Below are positions 50,640 through 59,693 of a stretch of DNA of 64,000 bases, in pieces. The position numbers and the translations under genes were made by a program. The stretch is from the NCBI GenBank assembly GCA_002361625.1, contig DETL01000002.1, positions 1 through 64,000 on the forward strand, read 5' to 3'. The first letter of the stretch is position 1. Each line of letters begins with the position of its first letter. Under the pieces are notes generated by a model. It had not been told where the DNA came from and searched no databases. It was given only the letters and a program-made list of their open reading frames with translations. The stretch is from Bacteroidales bacterium UBA3289. Lineage in GTDB: Bacteria > Bacteroidota > Bacteroidia > Bacteroidales > UBA932.

Positions 50640-52966
50640 GAAAACGCCTCCTCCCCCTTGTGCTCCTCCTGACGGCCTGCACGGCCGCCCCGCAGCGCAG
50701 CCTGACGCTGCATTACGACCGGCCGGCCACCTACTTCGAAGAGGCCCTGCCCCTCGGCAACGGCCGCCTGGGCGCCATGGTCTATGGTGATCCGGTCCAT
50801 GAGCACATCTCCCTGAACGACATCACCCTATGGACCGGCGAACCGGACCAGGGCGCACAGCATCCGGACCTCGTCGCGACGGGCGCCGGATCGAAGGCCG
50901 CCGAGACCCTGAAGGCGGTGCGGGAAGCCCTCGACCGCGAGGACTACCGGGCCGCCGAACAACTCCAAAGCGGCCTGCAGGGGCATTTCAGCGAAACGTA
51001 CATGCCGCTCGGCACGCTCCGGATCGACTACGATCCCGCTACCGTTACGGATTATGTGCGTACGCTGGACATCTCCCGGGCCGTCGCCACGACCTCTTAC
51101 CTGAGGGACGGCGCCATTTTCCGCAGCGAGGCGTTCGTCTCCGCGCCCGACTCGGTCATCGTCGTGCATATCGTTTCCGAAAAGCCCCTGAACGCACGCG
51201 TCCGCCTGGAAACGGAACTGCCCCATACGGTATCGGCCTCGGAGGAAGGACTGACCGTGGACGGTTACACCGCCTGGCATTCCTACCCCGGCTACTTCTC
51301 GCAGGAACTCATCAGTCCGGAGAAATACTGGTATGACCCGTCGCGGGGCATCCATTTCCGGACAGGCCTTTCCGCCGATGTCAAGGGCGGTACGGCTGCC
51401 GTCCGGGACAGTGTCCTGGAACTCGAGGGTGTGAGCGAAGCGACCCTGTATGTGGTCAATGCCAGCAGTTTCAACGGGTTCGACAAGGATCCGGTGAAGG
51501 AAGGAAAGCCTTATCAGGCAATGGCCGATGCGAATCTCGCCGCTGCGAAGGCGGCCGGTTTCTCCCGGCTCCTGGCCCGGCACGAAGCGGATTACAAAGG
51601 CCTGTTCAACCGCGTCTCCATCGACCTGGGCGCGACGCCGGACTCCGTCCGCGTCCTTCCCACCGACGTCCAGCTCAAGCGTTACACGGACCTCAGCGAA
51701 GCGAACCCGGAGCTGGAAGCGCTTTACTATCAGTACGGAAGGTATCTTCTGATCTCCTCTTCCCGGACGGAAGGGGTCCCGGCGAACCTGCAGGGTCTGT
51801 GGAACGAAAGCATGGAACCGCCGTGGAGCAGCAACTACACCATCAACATCAACCTGGAGGAGAATTACTGGCCTGCCGAGGCGGCCGGTCTCCCCGAGAT
51901 GCATCAGGTCCTGCTGGGCTTTGTGCGGAATCTCAGCCGGAACGGCGCCCCGGCCGCCGAGCGCCTGTATGGCGCCACGCGGGGCTGGAACGCCGGTCAT
52001 AATTCCGACATCTGGGCCATGGCCACGCCCGTGGGCCTCGGAACCGGCAACCCCTGCTGGGCGGACTGGACGATGGGCGGCGCCTGGCTGTCCACCCACC
52101 TCTGGGAGCATTGGCTCTATTCGCGCTCCCGCGCCGACCTGGAGCGCGACTATCCCGTCCTGAAGGGCGCGGCCGAATTCTGTCTGGACTGGCTCGTGGA
52201 AAAGGACGGCGAACTCATCACTTCGCCAGGCACATCCCCTGAGAACCAGTATCTTACGCCCGACGGTTTCCGCGGGGCTACGCTCTATGGCGCCACCTCC
52301 GACCTCGCCATCGTCCGGGAATGCGTCACCGACGCCGTCGCCGCTGCCCGGGAACTCGGGGTGGACGGGGATTTCGTCGCCGAAGCCGAGGAAAAACTCG
52401 CCCGGCTCCGTCCCTACCAGATCGACCATGTGGGCAAACTCCAGGAATGGTATCATGACTGGGAGGATGCGGAACCCCTGCACCGTCACCAGTCGCACCT
52501 CATCGGCGCCTATCCCGGTCACCAGATCGTGACAGGGCCTTTTGCCGACGCCGCTTTGAAGACCTTGGAAATCAGGGGCTTCGAGACCACCGGCTGGAGC
52601 TGCGGCTGGCGCATCAACCTCTACGCCCGCCTGGGCGACGGGGAGAACGCCTACAAGATGTACCGCAGGCTTCTCCGCTACGTGAGTCCGGACGGCTACC
52701 GGGGCGACGACGCCCGCCGGGGCGGCGGAACCTATCCGAACCTCTTCGACGCGCACTCTCCGTTCCAGATCGACGGCAACTTCGGCGGCTGCGCCGGTGT
52801 CATGGAAATGCTCCTGTACAGCGCCCCTGACGGCACCCTTACCCCGCTCCACGCCCTTCCTTCCGCCTGGCCCGCCGGCTCCGTCAAGGGTCTCCGCACC
52901 CGCCGCGGCACCACCGCGGACATCACCTGGAAGGACGGCAAGGTCGTGTCCTTCCAGGAACGGTAG
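50636..52966 (+). CDS. GH95-family glycosidase lipoprotein
   Basis: This 776-residue lipoprotein (lipobox LTAC, Cys 15) shows the GH95 fold throughout: YFEEALPLGNGRLGAMVYGDP and SLNDITLWTGEP in the N-terminal sandwich, and in the alpha/alpha barrel ENYWPAEAAGLPEMH, NSDIWAMATPVG, HRHQSHLIGAYPGHQI and NLFDAHSPFQIDGNFGG. GH95 enzymes remove alpha-1,2-L-fucose or alpha-L-galactose, for instance from xyloglucan side chains. Length is usual for the family. It ends three bases from the convergent creD gene. Confidence 0.93.
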   Translation: MRKRLLPLVLLLTACTAAPQRSLTLHYDRPATYFEEALPLGNGRLGAMVYGDPVHEHISLNDITLWTGEPDQGAQHPDLVATGAGSKAAETLKAVREALDREDYRAAEQLQSGLQGHFSETYMPLGTLRIDYDPATVTDYVRTLDISRAVATTSYLRDGAIFRSEAFVSAPDSVIVVHIVSEKPLNARVRLETELPHTVSASEEGLTVDGYTAWHSYPGYFSQELISPEKYWYDPSRGIHFRTGLSADVKGGTAAVRDSVLELEGVSEATLYVVNASSFNGFDKDPVKEGKPYQAMADANLAAAKAAGFSRLLARHEADYKGLFNRVSIDLGATPDSVRVLPTDVQLKRYTDLSEANPELEALYYQYGRYLLISSSRTEGVPANLQGLWNESMEPPWSSNYTININLEENYWPAEAAGLPEMHQVLLGFVRNLSRNGAPAAERLYGATRGWNAGHNSDIWAMATPVGLGTGNPCWADWTMGGAWLSTHLWEHWLYSRSRADLERDYPVLKGAAEFCLDWLVEKDGELITSPGTSPENQYLTPDGFRGATLYGATSDLAIVRECVTDAVAAARELGVDGDFVAEAEEKLARLRPYQIDHVGKLQEWYHDWEDAEPLHRHQSHLIGAYPGHQIVTGPFADAALKTLEIRGFETTGWSCGWRINLYARLGDGENAYKMYRRLLRYVSPDGYRGDDARRGGGTYPNLFDAHSPFQIDGNFGGCAGVMEMLLYSAPDGTLTPLHALPSAWPAGSVKGLRTRRGTTADITWKDGKVVSFQER

Positions 52967-52969
52967 CTT

Positions 52970-54214
52970 TTACTCCGCCCGCTGATTCAGGTTCCGGGTG
53001 AGGTACATGATGCCCACCAGGAGGACGAAGAGGACCAGCGTGCCGGCGATGAGGGCATATGTTTCCATCTGGAGCAGGATGTAACTGAGCCCATAGGCCA
53101 GGGTGACCAGGGCCGTGAGCAGGTAGGCCGTCTTGTCCCGGAGGATGCCACGGAAGTAGCCGAAGAGGGCGGCGATGGTCATCAGGGCGGCCAGGGCATA
53201 GGCCACCGGGAAGCGCATGAACTCGGAGAAGGACAGCACCAGGGCATAGAAGAGCACGAGGGACAGGCCGATCACGAGATACTGCACCAGGTCGATCTTC
53301 TTCTTGCCCACGAGTTCCACCGCCAGGCCGGCGATGAACACCAGCAGGATCACGAGGATGCCGTATTTGGCCGACCGGGTGGTCTGCTGGTACTGGGTGA
53401 CGCCCTGGAGAAGATTGACTCCGAACCACGTGTCGTCCGGTTCCCCGCGATTGATCTTCGAGACCGACCAGCGGGCGGTGAAGCCTTCCGCGGTCACGTC
53501 CCGGCTGGAAGGCAAAAAATCACCGACAAAGGATGGATCCGGACAGTCGGAATGCATTTCCACTTCCGTCACGCCGCCATAAGGCCGGACCATCAGGGAT
53601 GATGAGCCCCGCACATGATACGTAAGCGTAAAAGGGATCTCCGTTGCACCGTCCATCTGAGCAATCGCCAGAGAAATCGGTTCGGTGAGCGAGGCGCCGT
53701 CGCGCCGGTACGCTCCCGATCCGTTCTCGATGGAATACGCATCCTCCCCCAAGGTAAAGGACACTTTTCCCTCCACGCCTCGCAGGTCACTGAGCCCCAC
53801 CTGGACTTCCTGTCCCGTCAACTCCTTCCCGGCATAGACGGCAGGGACCAGGAAGGTTCCCGTCGCGGTAACATCCGCCCCATAGACCATCACATCATAA
53901 ATGGATCGGTGCAGGAGCTGGGTTTCCAGGCCGATGCCATATTTCAGATCCACGGGATAGACGATGTCCGTCCGCTCCCCTACGGTCTTTTTCTTCTGGT
54001 CATCTACGACCTCGGTCTTGTAGGTAAGCCGCAGGACCGGGCCGGTGAGCGTCTGGGCGTGGCCCCAGCTGGCGGAGACTTCGTCCCGGCTGGATTCGGC
54101 CGCCCGCTGCCGGTCTTCGATCTGGCCCATGACCATCGCCAGCGGAATGAGCATCAAAAGGGCGAGCACGCCCATCAGGGCGATCTTCAGGGGAAGGGAA
54201 TCTTTCAGTTTCAT
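52970..54214 (-). CDS. creD: CreD-like inner-membrane protein
   Basis: This 414-residue membrane protein has one N-terminal helix (~10-32, IALMGVLALLMLIPLAMV), the conserved SASWGHAQTLTGPVLRLTY after it, a periplasmic beta domain of ~240 residues and five or six helices in the last 130 residues (KYGILVILLVFIAGLAVELV, YLVIGLSLVLFYALVLSFSEF). These are features of the CreD/colicin-E2-tolerance family, whose molecular role is not settled. No CreBC regulator is nearby. It is divergent from ettA. Confidence 0.9.
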   Translation of the reverse strand: MKLKDSLPLKIALMGVLALLMLIPLAMVMGQIEDRQRAAESSRDEVSASWGHAQTLTGPVLRLTYKTEVVDDQKKKTVGERTDIVYPVDLKYGIGLETQLLHRSIYDVMVYGADVTATGTFLVPAVYAGKELTGQEVQVGLSDLRGVEGKVSFTLGEDAYSIENGSGAYRRDGASLTEPISLAIAQMDGATEIPFTLTYHVRGSSSLMVRPYGGVTEVEMHSDCPDPSFVGDFLPSSRDVTAEGFTARWSVSKINRGEPDDTWFGVNLLQGVTQYQQTTRSAKYGILVILLVFIAGLAVELVGKKKIDLVQYLVIGLSLVLFYALVLSFSEFMRFPVAYALAALMTIAALFGYFRGILRDKTAYLLTALVTLAYGLSYILLQMETYALIAGTLVLFVLLVGIMYLTRNLNQRAE

Positions 54215-54228
54215 ACGGTTTTTTTACT

Positions 54229-54236
54229 TATCTTTG
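54229..54236 (+). promoter_or_regulatory. -7 box of ettA
   Basis: TATCTTTG lies 22 bases before the ettA start; TTTC at 54203-54206 could be the -33 element. The divergent creD start is only 14 bases away. Confidence 0.55.
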
Positions 54237-54258
54237 CAAATACCGCAAATAACACACC

Positions 54259-55935
54259 ATGGCAGACGAAAAGATCATATTCTCGATGAACGGGGTGGGG
54301 AAAGTCCTCCCCCACAACAACAAAGTCATCCTCAAGGACATCTACCTTTCCTTCTTCTACGGGGCGAAAATCGGCATCATCGGCCTGAACGGGTCGGGAA
54401 AGTCCACCCTCCTGAAGATCATCGCCGGCGTGGAGAAATCCTACAAGGGCGAGGTGGTCTGGGCCCCGGGCTACAGCGTGGGGTATCTCGCGCAGGAGCC
54501 GGAGATGGATCCGGAGAAGACCGTCATCGAGGTGGTCCAGGAAGGCGTGCAGGAGGTCATGGACGTCCTGCAGGAATACAACGACATCTCGATGAAGTTC
54601 ATGGAGCCCATGGACGACGACGAGATGAACCGCCTCATCGAACGCCAGGGTGAACTCACGGAACTGATCGAACATCTGGACGGCTGGGAGATCGACGCCA
54701 AGTTGGAAAGGGCCATGGACGCCCTCCAGTGCCCGCCTTCCGACGCCCTCGTCAAGAACCTTTCCGGCGGTGAGCGCCGCCGCGTCGCACTGTGCCGCCT
54801 CCTGCTGCAGCAGCCGGACGTCCTCCTGCTGGACGAGCCCACGAACCACCTGGACACCGAGTCCATCCAGTGGCTGGAAGCGCACCTGCAGCAGTACAAG
54901 GGTACGGTCATCGCCGTCACCCACGACCGTTACTTCCTGGACAACGTCGCCGGCTGGATCCTGGAACTGGACCGCGGCGAGGGCATCCCGTGGAAGGGCA
55001 ACTATTCCTCCTGGCTGGACCAGAAGACCAAGCGCCTCGCCCAGGAGGAGAAGCAGGAATCCAAGCGCCGGAAGACGCTGGAGCGCGAGCTGGAATGGGT
55101 CCGGATGGCCCCGAAGGCCCGCCAGGCCAAGCAGAAGGCCCGTCTGGGCGCCTACGAGAAACTGGCCTCGGCCGATGTGAAACAGAAGGAAGCGAACCTC
55201 GAAATCTACATTCCCAACGGCCCGCACCTCGGCAACAAGGTCATCCGGTTCAACGACGTGTCCAAGGCCTATGACGGCAAGGTCCTCTTCGAGCACCTGA
55301 CCTTCGAACTCCCGCCGGCCGGCATCGTGGGCGTCATCGGCCCGAACGGCGCGGGCAAGACCACCCTCTTCCGCCTGATCATGGGTATCGAAAAGCCGGA
55401 CACCGGCACCATCGAGATCGGCGAGACGGTGAAGATCGCCTATGTGGACCAGCAGCACAAGTCCATCGACCCGGACAAGACGGTCTATGAGACGATTGCG
55501 GGGAACTCCGAATGGGTGCGCCTCGGGAACCGCGACATCAACGCCCGTTCCTGGGTGTCCCGCTTCAACTTCTCCGGGGCCGACCAGGAAAAGCTGTGCG
55601 GCGTTCTCTCCGGCGGTGAACGGAACCGCCTCCACCTGGCCCTGACCCTCAAGGACGAAGGCAACGTCCTCCTCCTGGACGAACCCACCAACGACGTGGA
55701 TGTCAATACAATCCGTGCCCTGGAAGAGGGCCTGGACGGCTTCGCGGGCTGCGCCGTCGTGGTCTCCCACGACCGCTGGTTCCTGGACCGCATCGCCACG
55801 CACATCCTCGCCTTCGAGGGCGACTCGCAGGTCGTCTTCTTCGACGGCAACTATTCCGAATACGAGGAGAACAAGAAAATGCGCATGGGCAACGTGGAGC
55901 CCAAGCGCTTCAAATACAAGAAACTCATGGAGTAG
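54259..55935 (+). CDS. ettA: ABC-F translation factor EttA
   Basis: This 558-residue cytoplasmic ATPase contains two ABC domains without membrane segments: Walker A GLNGSGKSTLLK, signature LSGGERRRV and Walker B VLLLDEPTNHLD in the first half, then GPNGAGKTTLFR, LSGGERNRL and VLLLDEPTNDVD in the second. Between them lies the P-site tRNA interaction linker with basic residues (RRKTLERELEWVRMAPKARQ). The length and the closing YEENKKMRMG...RFKYKKLM are those of EttA, which gates the ribosome according to the ATP/ADP ratio. It precedes the polymerase gene by 20 bases. Confidence 0.95.
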   Translation: MADEKIIFSMNGVGKVLPHNNKVILKDIYLSFFYGAKIGIIGLNGSGKSTLLKIIAGVEKSYKGEVVWAPGYSVGYLAQEPEMDPEKTVIEVVQEGVQEVMDVLQEYNDISMKFMEPMDDDEMNRLIERQGELTELIEHLDGWEIDAKLERAMDALQCPPSDALVKNLSGGERRRVALCRLLLQQPDVLLLDEPTNHLDTESIQWLEAHLQQYKGTVIAVTHDRYFLDNVAGWILELDRGEGIPWKGNYSSWLDQKTKRLAQEEKQESKRRKTLERELEWVRMAPKARQAKQKARLGAYEKLASADVKQKEANLEIYIPNGPHLGNKVIRFNDVSKAYDGKVLFEHLTFELPPAGIVGVIGPNGAGKTTLFRLIMGIEKPDTGTIEIGETVKIAYVDQQHKSIDPDKTVYETIAGNSEWVRLGNRDINARSWVSRFNFSGADQEKLCGVLSGGERNRLHLALTLKDEGNVLLLDEPTNDVDVNTIRALEEGLDGFAGCAVVVSHDRWFLDRIATHILAFEGDSQVVFFDGNYSEYEENKKMRMGNVEPKRFKYKKLME

Positions 55936-55955
55936 GCTCCTCCGCGGAGTCCCCG

Positions 55956-57404
55956 ATGGATAAGGAAAGGACTTACATCGCCATCGACCTCAAGTCGTTC
56001 TATGCCTCCGTGGAATGCGCGGAGCGGGGCTTGGATGCCCTGACGACGAACCTCGTGGTGGCCGATGCCTCCCGGACGGACAAGACCATCTGCCTCGCCG
56101 TATCCCCTTCGCTCAAATCCTACGGCATCCCCGGGCGGGGACGGCTCTTCGAGGTAAAGCAGAAGGTCCGGGAGATCAATGCCGCCCGGGCCCGGAAGGC
56201 ACGGCTCACCGGCGAATCCTCCGACAATACGGCCGTCCGGCAGAATCCGCACCTGGCCCTGGGCTTCGAAATCGCCGTCCCGCGGATGGCCCTGTACATG
56301 GAGGTGAGCGCGAAAATCTACGAGGTCTATCTCAAGTACGTTTCCTCCGAGGACATCCATGTCTATTCCATCGACGAGGTCTTCATCGACGCGACCGATT
56401 ACCTGCCCCTGTACGGCCTTACCGCTCATGAACTGACGCGGCGGATGATCCAGGACGTGCTGGACACCACCCATATCACCGCGACGGCGGGCATCGCCCC
56501 GAACCTGTATCTGGCGAAGGTGGCGATGGACATCGAGGCGAAGCACTCTCCGGCCGACAAGGACGGCGTCCGGATCGCCGAGCTGGACGAAATGACCTAT
56601 CGGCAGAAATACTGGACGCACCGGCCCCTGACGGACTTCTGGCGCGTGGGCCGGGGCATCGCCGCCCGGCTGGAGGCGAACGGGATGTACACGATGGGCG
56701 ACGTGGCGCGGTGCTCCCTGCAGCGGGAGGAAGTCCTGTACCGACTTTTCGGGGTCAATGCAGAGCTACTCATCGACCATGCCTGGGGCTGGGAACCGTG
56801 CACCATCGCGGCCATCAAGGCCTATCGCCCTTCCGCGAACAGCCTTTCCAGCGGCCAGGTGCTGCAGCGCCCGTACAGCTTCGAGGAAGGACGGATCATC
56901 GTCCGCGAAATGACGGACCTGCTGGTGCTGGACCTGGTGGAGAAGAAACTGGTGACGGACCAGGTGGTCCTGCATGTGGGCTATGACATGGAAAGCCTGG
57001 AACGGGTGGAGGACTACGGCGGCCCGGTCGATGACGACTGGTACGGCCGGAAAGTCCCGAAACCGGCCCACGGGAGCGCCAACCTGGGTCGGCAGACCTC
57101 TTCCACCACCCTGATCGCCGACGCCATGATGGATCTGTATGACCGCATCGTGGACCGGCGCCTGAGCGTCCGACGCGTATATGTGGTGGCGAACCATGTC
57201 GTGGACGAATCCCGCGTGGAAGGGGTTCAGCTGAGCCTTTTCGACGAACCGGAAGAAGATATCGCCCGCGAGCGCAGCCGGCAGGAGGCCATCCTGGCCA
57301 TCCGGCGGAGATTCGGCAAGAACGCCATCCTCACCGGCATCGACTTCGAGGAAGGGGCGACCACCCGCGAACGCAACAACCAGATCGGAGGACACCGCAA
57401 ATGA
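55956..57404 (+). CDS. Y-family (translesion) DNA polymerase
   Basis: This 482-residue protein has the Y-family palm and fingers: the first metal Asp in AIDLKSFYASVEC, the pair VYSIDEVFID (~residues 132-140), then GIAPNLYLAKVAMDIEAK and a C-terminal little-finger region, with LSLFDEPEED near the end, a probable beta-clamp peptide. It is nearer to the UmuC/UvrX-like group found on Gram-positive elements than to DinB. The next gene overlaps its stop by 4 bases and encodes the small partner typical of that group, so the cassette may be acquired. GC content is like the neighbours. Confidence 0.9.
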   Translation: MDKERTYIAIDLKSFYASVECAERGLDALTTNLVVADASRTDKTICLAVSPSLKSYGIPGRGRLFEVKQKVREINAARARKARLTGESSDNTAVRQNPHLALGFEIAVPRMALYMEVSAKIYEVYLKYVSSEDIHVYSIDEVFIDATDYLPLYGLTAHELTRRMIQDVLDTTHITATAGIAPNLYLAKVAMDIEAKHSPADKDGVRIAELDEMTYRQKYWTHRPLTDFWRVGRGIAARLEANGMYTMGDVARCSLQREEVLYRLFGVNAELLIDHAWGWEPCTIAAIKAYRPSANSLSSGQVLQRPYSFEEGRIIVREMTDLLVLDLVEKKLVTDQVVLHVGYDMESLERVEDYGGPVDDDWYGRKVPKPAHGSANLGRQTSSTTLIADAMMDLYDRIVDRRLSVRRVYVVANHVVDESRVEGVQLSLFDEPEEDIARERSRQEAILAIRRRFGKNAILTGIDFEEGATTRERNNQIGGHRK

Positions 57405-57583
57405 AAGGCAAGTACGACGACATCATCGGCCTCGAGCACCCGACTTCCAAACGGCATCCCCGGATGTCCATGGCCGACCGGGCCGCCCAGTTCGCCCCCT
57501 TCGCCGCCCTGACGGGCTTCGGTGACGTCATCGAAAAAACGGCCCGGCGGGTGAACGCCGGAGAGTCCAAGACCCTTGTATAA
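57401..57583 (+). CDS. Small partner protein of Y-family polymerase (YolD-like)
   Basis: The 60-residue protein contains HPRMSMADRAAQFAPFAALTGF, a block that recurs in small proteins encoded beside UvrX/UmuC-like polymerases in Firmicutes. Function is not known; co-regulation or assembly with the polymerase is assumed from the 4-base overlap. Its C-terminal end (RRVNAGESKTLV) is shorter than in many relatives, so it may be trimmed. Confidence 0.75.
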   Translation: MKGKYDDIIGLEHPTSKRHPRMSMADRAAQFAPFAALTGFGDVIEKTARRVNAGESKTLV

Positions 57584-57653
57584 TCACTGAGCCATGAAGA
57601 GAAACTGAAATCAGTAGTGCTTGGATTATTCCTCAAATCTGGGAGACGGGCGG

Positions 57654-57684
57654 TTTGGGTTTTGTAAAGATTTGATTATATTTG
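57654..57684 (+). promoter_or_regulatory. Bacteroidota promoter of the TPR regulator gene
   Basis: TTTG (57654-57657), a 19-base spacer and TATATTTG (57677-57684) match the consensus exactly. The start codon is at 57722. Confidence 0.8.
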
Positions 57685-57721
57685 CACTAGACCGAGGATG
57701 TTGTCATGACTACCTTATTCA

Positions 57722-59518
57722 ATGGCTATGAAAAGAAACCATGTTTTCCCATTTCCCTTGATTATCACCTGTCTGTGTGTCGTCTTTTCCTTGATAATTA
57801 TTTCTTGTGATCGATCAGTCAGCAATCAATTGGATACGATTGAGCAGGAAATCCTGACCAATCCCAAATCTGCCTTCGATGAACTTTCGAAGATGGAAAC
57901 GACAAATTTCCGTTCCCAATCGCATACCGCTCGATATGCCCTTCTGATGTCCCTTGCAAGGGATAAGGCACATGTGGATGTTGAGGATGATTCTTTGATA
58001 CAAGTAGCTGTGCATTATTATCAAAATAGGAAGGATCCTTCTTACAAGATGCTTTCTTTTTATTCCCTGGGACGTGTCCAACGGAATGCCAATAATAATA
58101 CAGGGGCTATCATCTCTTTCATGAAGGCGAAGGAATTGGCCAAAGAAATCCCTGATTGGCATTATCATGGACTCGCTGCCAGAAACATAGCGGATTTATA
58201 TCTTGATTGTCATGATTATGAATCGGCAAGAAGCAATTACCAAGAATCGGCATCATCTTTCTCTTCTTTGGGAGAACGGTATTATGCCGCTTATTCTTTC
58301 CTTGGCCAGGCGGAATCCGAAATGGCTATGGGACTTTACGATTCGGCCGATTCTCTATTGACTGATCTGACGGAGTATGCGCGGGAAGAAAACAGGATTA
58401 ATCTGCTAGGAACCGTTTTGAAATTGCAGGCGGCAATACAGATGAAGCCTGGCAGGACATGTCCGGAAAAGGCAATTTCATTATACAGACAGGCGGGCCA
58501 GCTCGGTTACCCCACTCGACACACAGATGGGTATGGCACATTGGCGACGGCTTTTGAACTGCTGAATCAGCAAGATTCTGTTCGTTATTATCTGAATCTT
58601 GCAGAAAAGCATGCTACAACACTGGTAGCATCCGTCCATCTTTGTAATACAAAGTCCAGGATTTACCGTCATAGAGGCTTATATCAGGAAGCTAATGCCG
58701 AATTGGAGAAAGGTGTTGAGTTTCATAATAAGCTCGTCTTTAATCGGGAAAATATGCAAATTGCGAACGCGATTAGTTACTTTAATAAACAAGAGGCTGA
58801 TCGTCAATCGTATAAGGCTGCTTACCGTCTGAAGTTACTCGCGCTCTCCATCCTTACCATCCTGGCACTTTTGTGTGTCGTTGTTTTAATTATTGTTAAC
58901 AGAAAGCGTCAGATTCGGGAAAAGAATAGAATCATTCAAGAAAAAGAAAAAAAGATTGAGGACGAAATAGAGCAGATAAGGGAGATTACCGAAGCATTGC
59001 AGGATGAAAAAAAGACGCAGTCCGAAATGGCGAATGTAATCAATGAATTGATAAAGGAAAAAATCGCAGTTGTCAAGATTTGTGCCGATGCTTATGAAAC
59101 GGTGAAATATGGTCCGAAAGTGACAAATAGTGACCCATATCGCTATTTGGATGATGATCCTGCTAATAAGAAAACAGACGAATTGGAGAAATTCCTGACG
59201 GCGCTGGATGATGTCAGACACAACGACTCCCTCTATGAGTTATTAGAGGAAAGTGTAAATAAGTGGCGCAAAGATTTGATTAGGAATCTTCGCAAAGCCT
59301 GCGAGACCATGAGCCGGCCTAAATTCTCGGAGGATGACTATCGGATAATCATGTTGGTTTATGCGGGAATCCCGGATCGTACAATTGCTTTTTTGATGGA
59401 TATGTCCTGTGCTGCTGTGCGGACCAGAAAAACTCGATACAAGGAGCGCTTGGCTCAAAATGATATTCCTAATGGACAAATCTTTGTTCGAGAAATGGCC
59501 CATTTTGCCAAGAGCTAG
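57722..59518 (+). CDS. TPR-containing membrane regulator-like protein
   Basis: The 598-residue protein starts with a lipoprotein-type signal (IISC, Cys 29), then about eight TPR-like helical repeats (~40-350), a membrane helix (~371-391, LLALSILTILALLCVVVLII), a coiled coil (~395-455) and a C-terminal cytoplasmic domain with a helix-turn-helix-like segment (FSEDDYRIIMLVYAGIPDRTIAFLMDMS...VRTRKTRYKERL). This plan is frequent in Bacteroidales, where such proteins are thought to couple periplasmic signals to transcription. DNA binding is inferred. The gene is clearly AT-richer than those to its left. Confidence 0.8.
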   Translation: MAMKRNHVFPFPLIITCLCVVFSLIIISCDRSVSNQLDTIEQEILTNPKSAFDELSKMETTNFRSQSHTARYALLMSLARDKAHVDVEDDSLIQVAVHYYQNRKDPSYKMLSFYSLGRVQRNANNNTGAIISFMKAKELAKEIPDWHYHGLAARNIADLYLDCHDYESARSNYQESASSFSSLGERYYAAYSFLGQAESEMAMGLYDSADSLLTDLTEYAREENRINLLGTVLKLQAAIQMKPGRTCPEKAISLYRQAGQLGYPTRHTDGYGTLATAFELLNQQDSVRYYLNLAEKHATTLVASVHLCNTKSRIYRHRGLYQEANAELEKGVEFHNKLVFNRENMQIANAISYFNKQEADRQSYKAAYRLKLLALSILTILALLCVVVLIIVNRKRQIREKNRIIQEKEKKIEDEIEQIREITEALQDEKKTQSEMANVINELIKEKIAVVKICADAYETVKYGPKVTNSDPYRYLDDDPANKKTDELEKFLTALDDVRHNDSLYELLEESVNKWRKDLIRNLRKACETMSRPKFSEDDYRIIMLVYAGIPDRTIAFLMDMSCAAVRTRKTRYKERLAQNDIPNGQIFVREMAHFAKS

Positions 59519-59619
59519 CATTATGTAATTCTTATTTTTTGTTATTTATTGATTACCAGTCATTTGAATTCAAAATTGTAACAACTATTTTCTTGGTTTT
59601 ATTGGGCATTTTAGCGTTA

Positions 59620-59650
59620 TTTGTGACAAAAACTAATAATCGTATATTTA
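59620..59650 (+). promoter_or_regulatory. Bacteroidota promoter of the serpin gene
   Basis: TTTG (59620-59623), a 19-base spacer and TATATTTA (59643-59650). Confidence 0.75.
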
Positions 59651-59678
59651 ATGGCATATGCACCGGAAAATAAATAAT

Positions 59679-59686
59679 AAGGAGGT
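59679..59686 (+). promoter_or_regulatory. Strong Shine-Dalgarno sequence of the serpin gene
   Basis: AAGGAGGT ends seven bases before the ATG at 59694 and fixes this start over the ATG at 59658. Such a sequence is exceptional in Bacteroidota and I saw no other in this window. Confidence 0.75.
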
Positions 59687-59693
59687 ACACACT

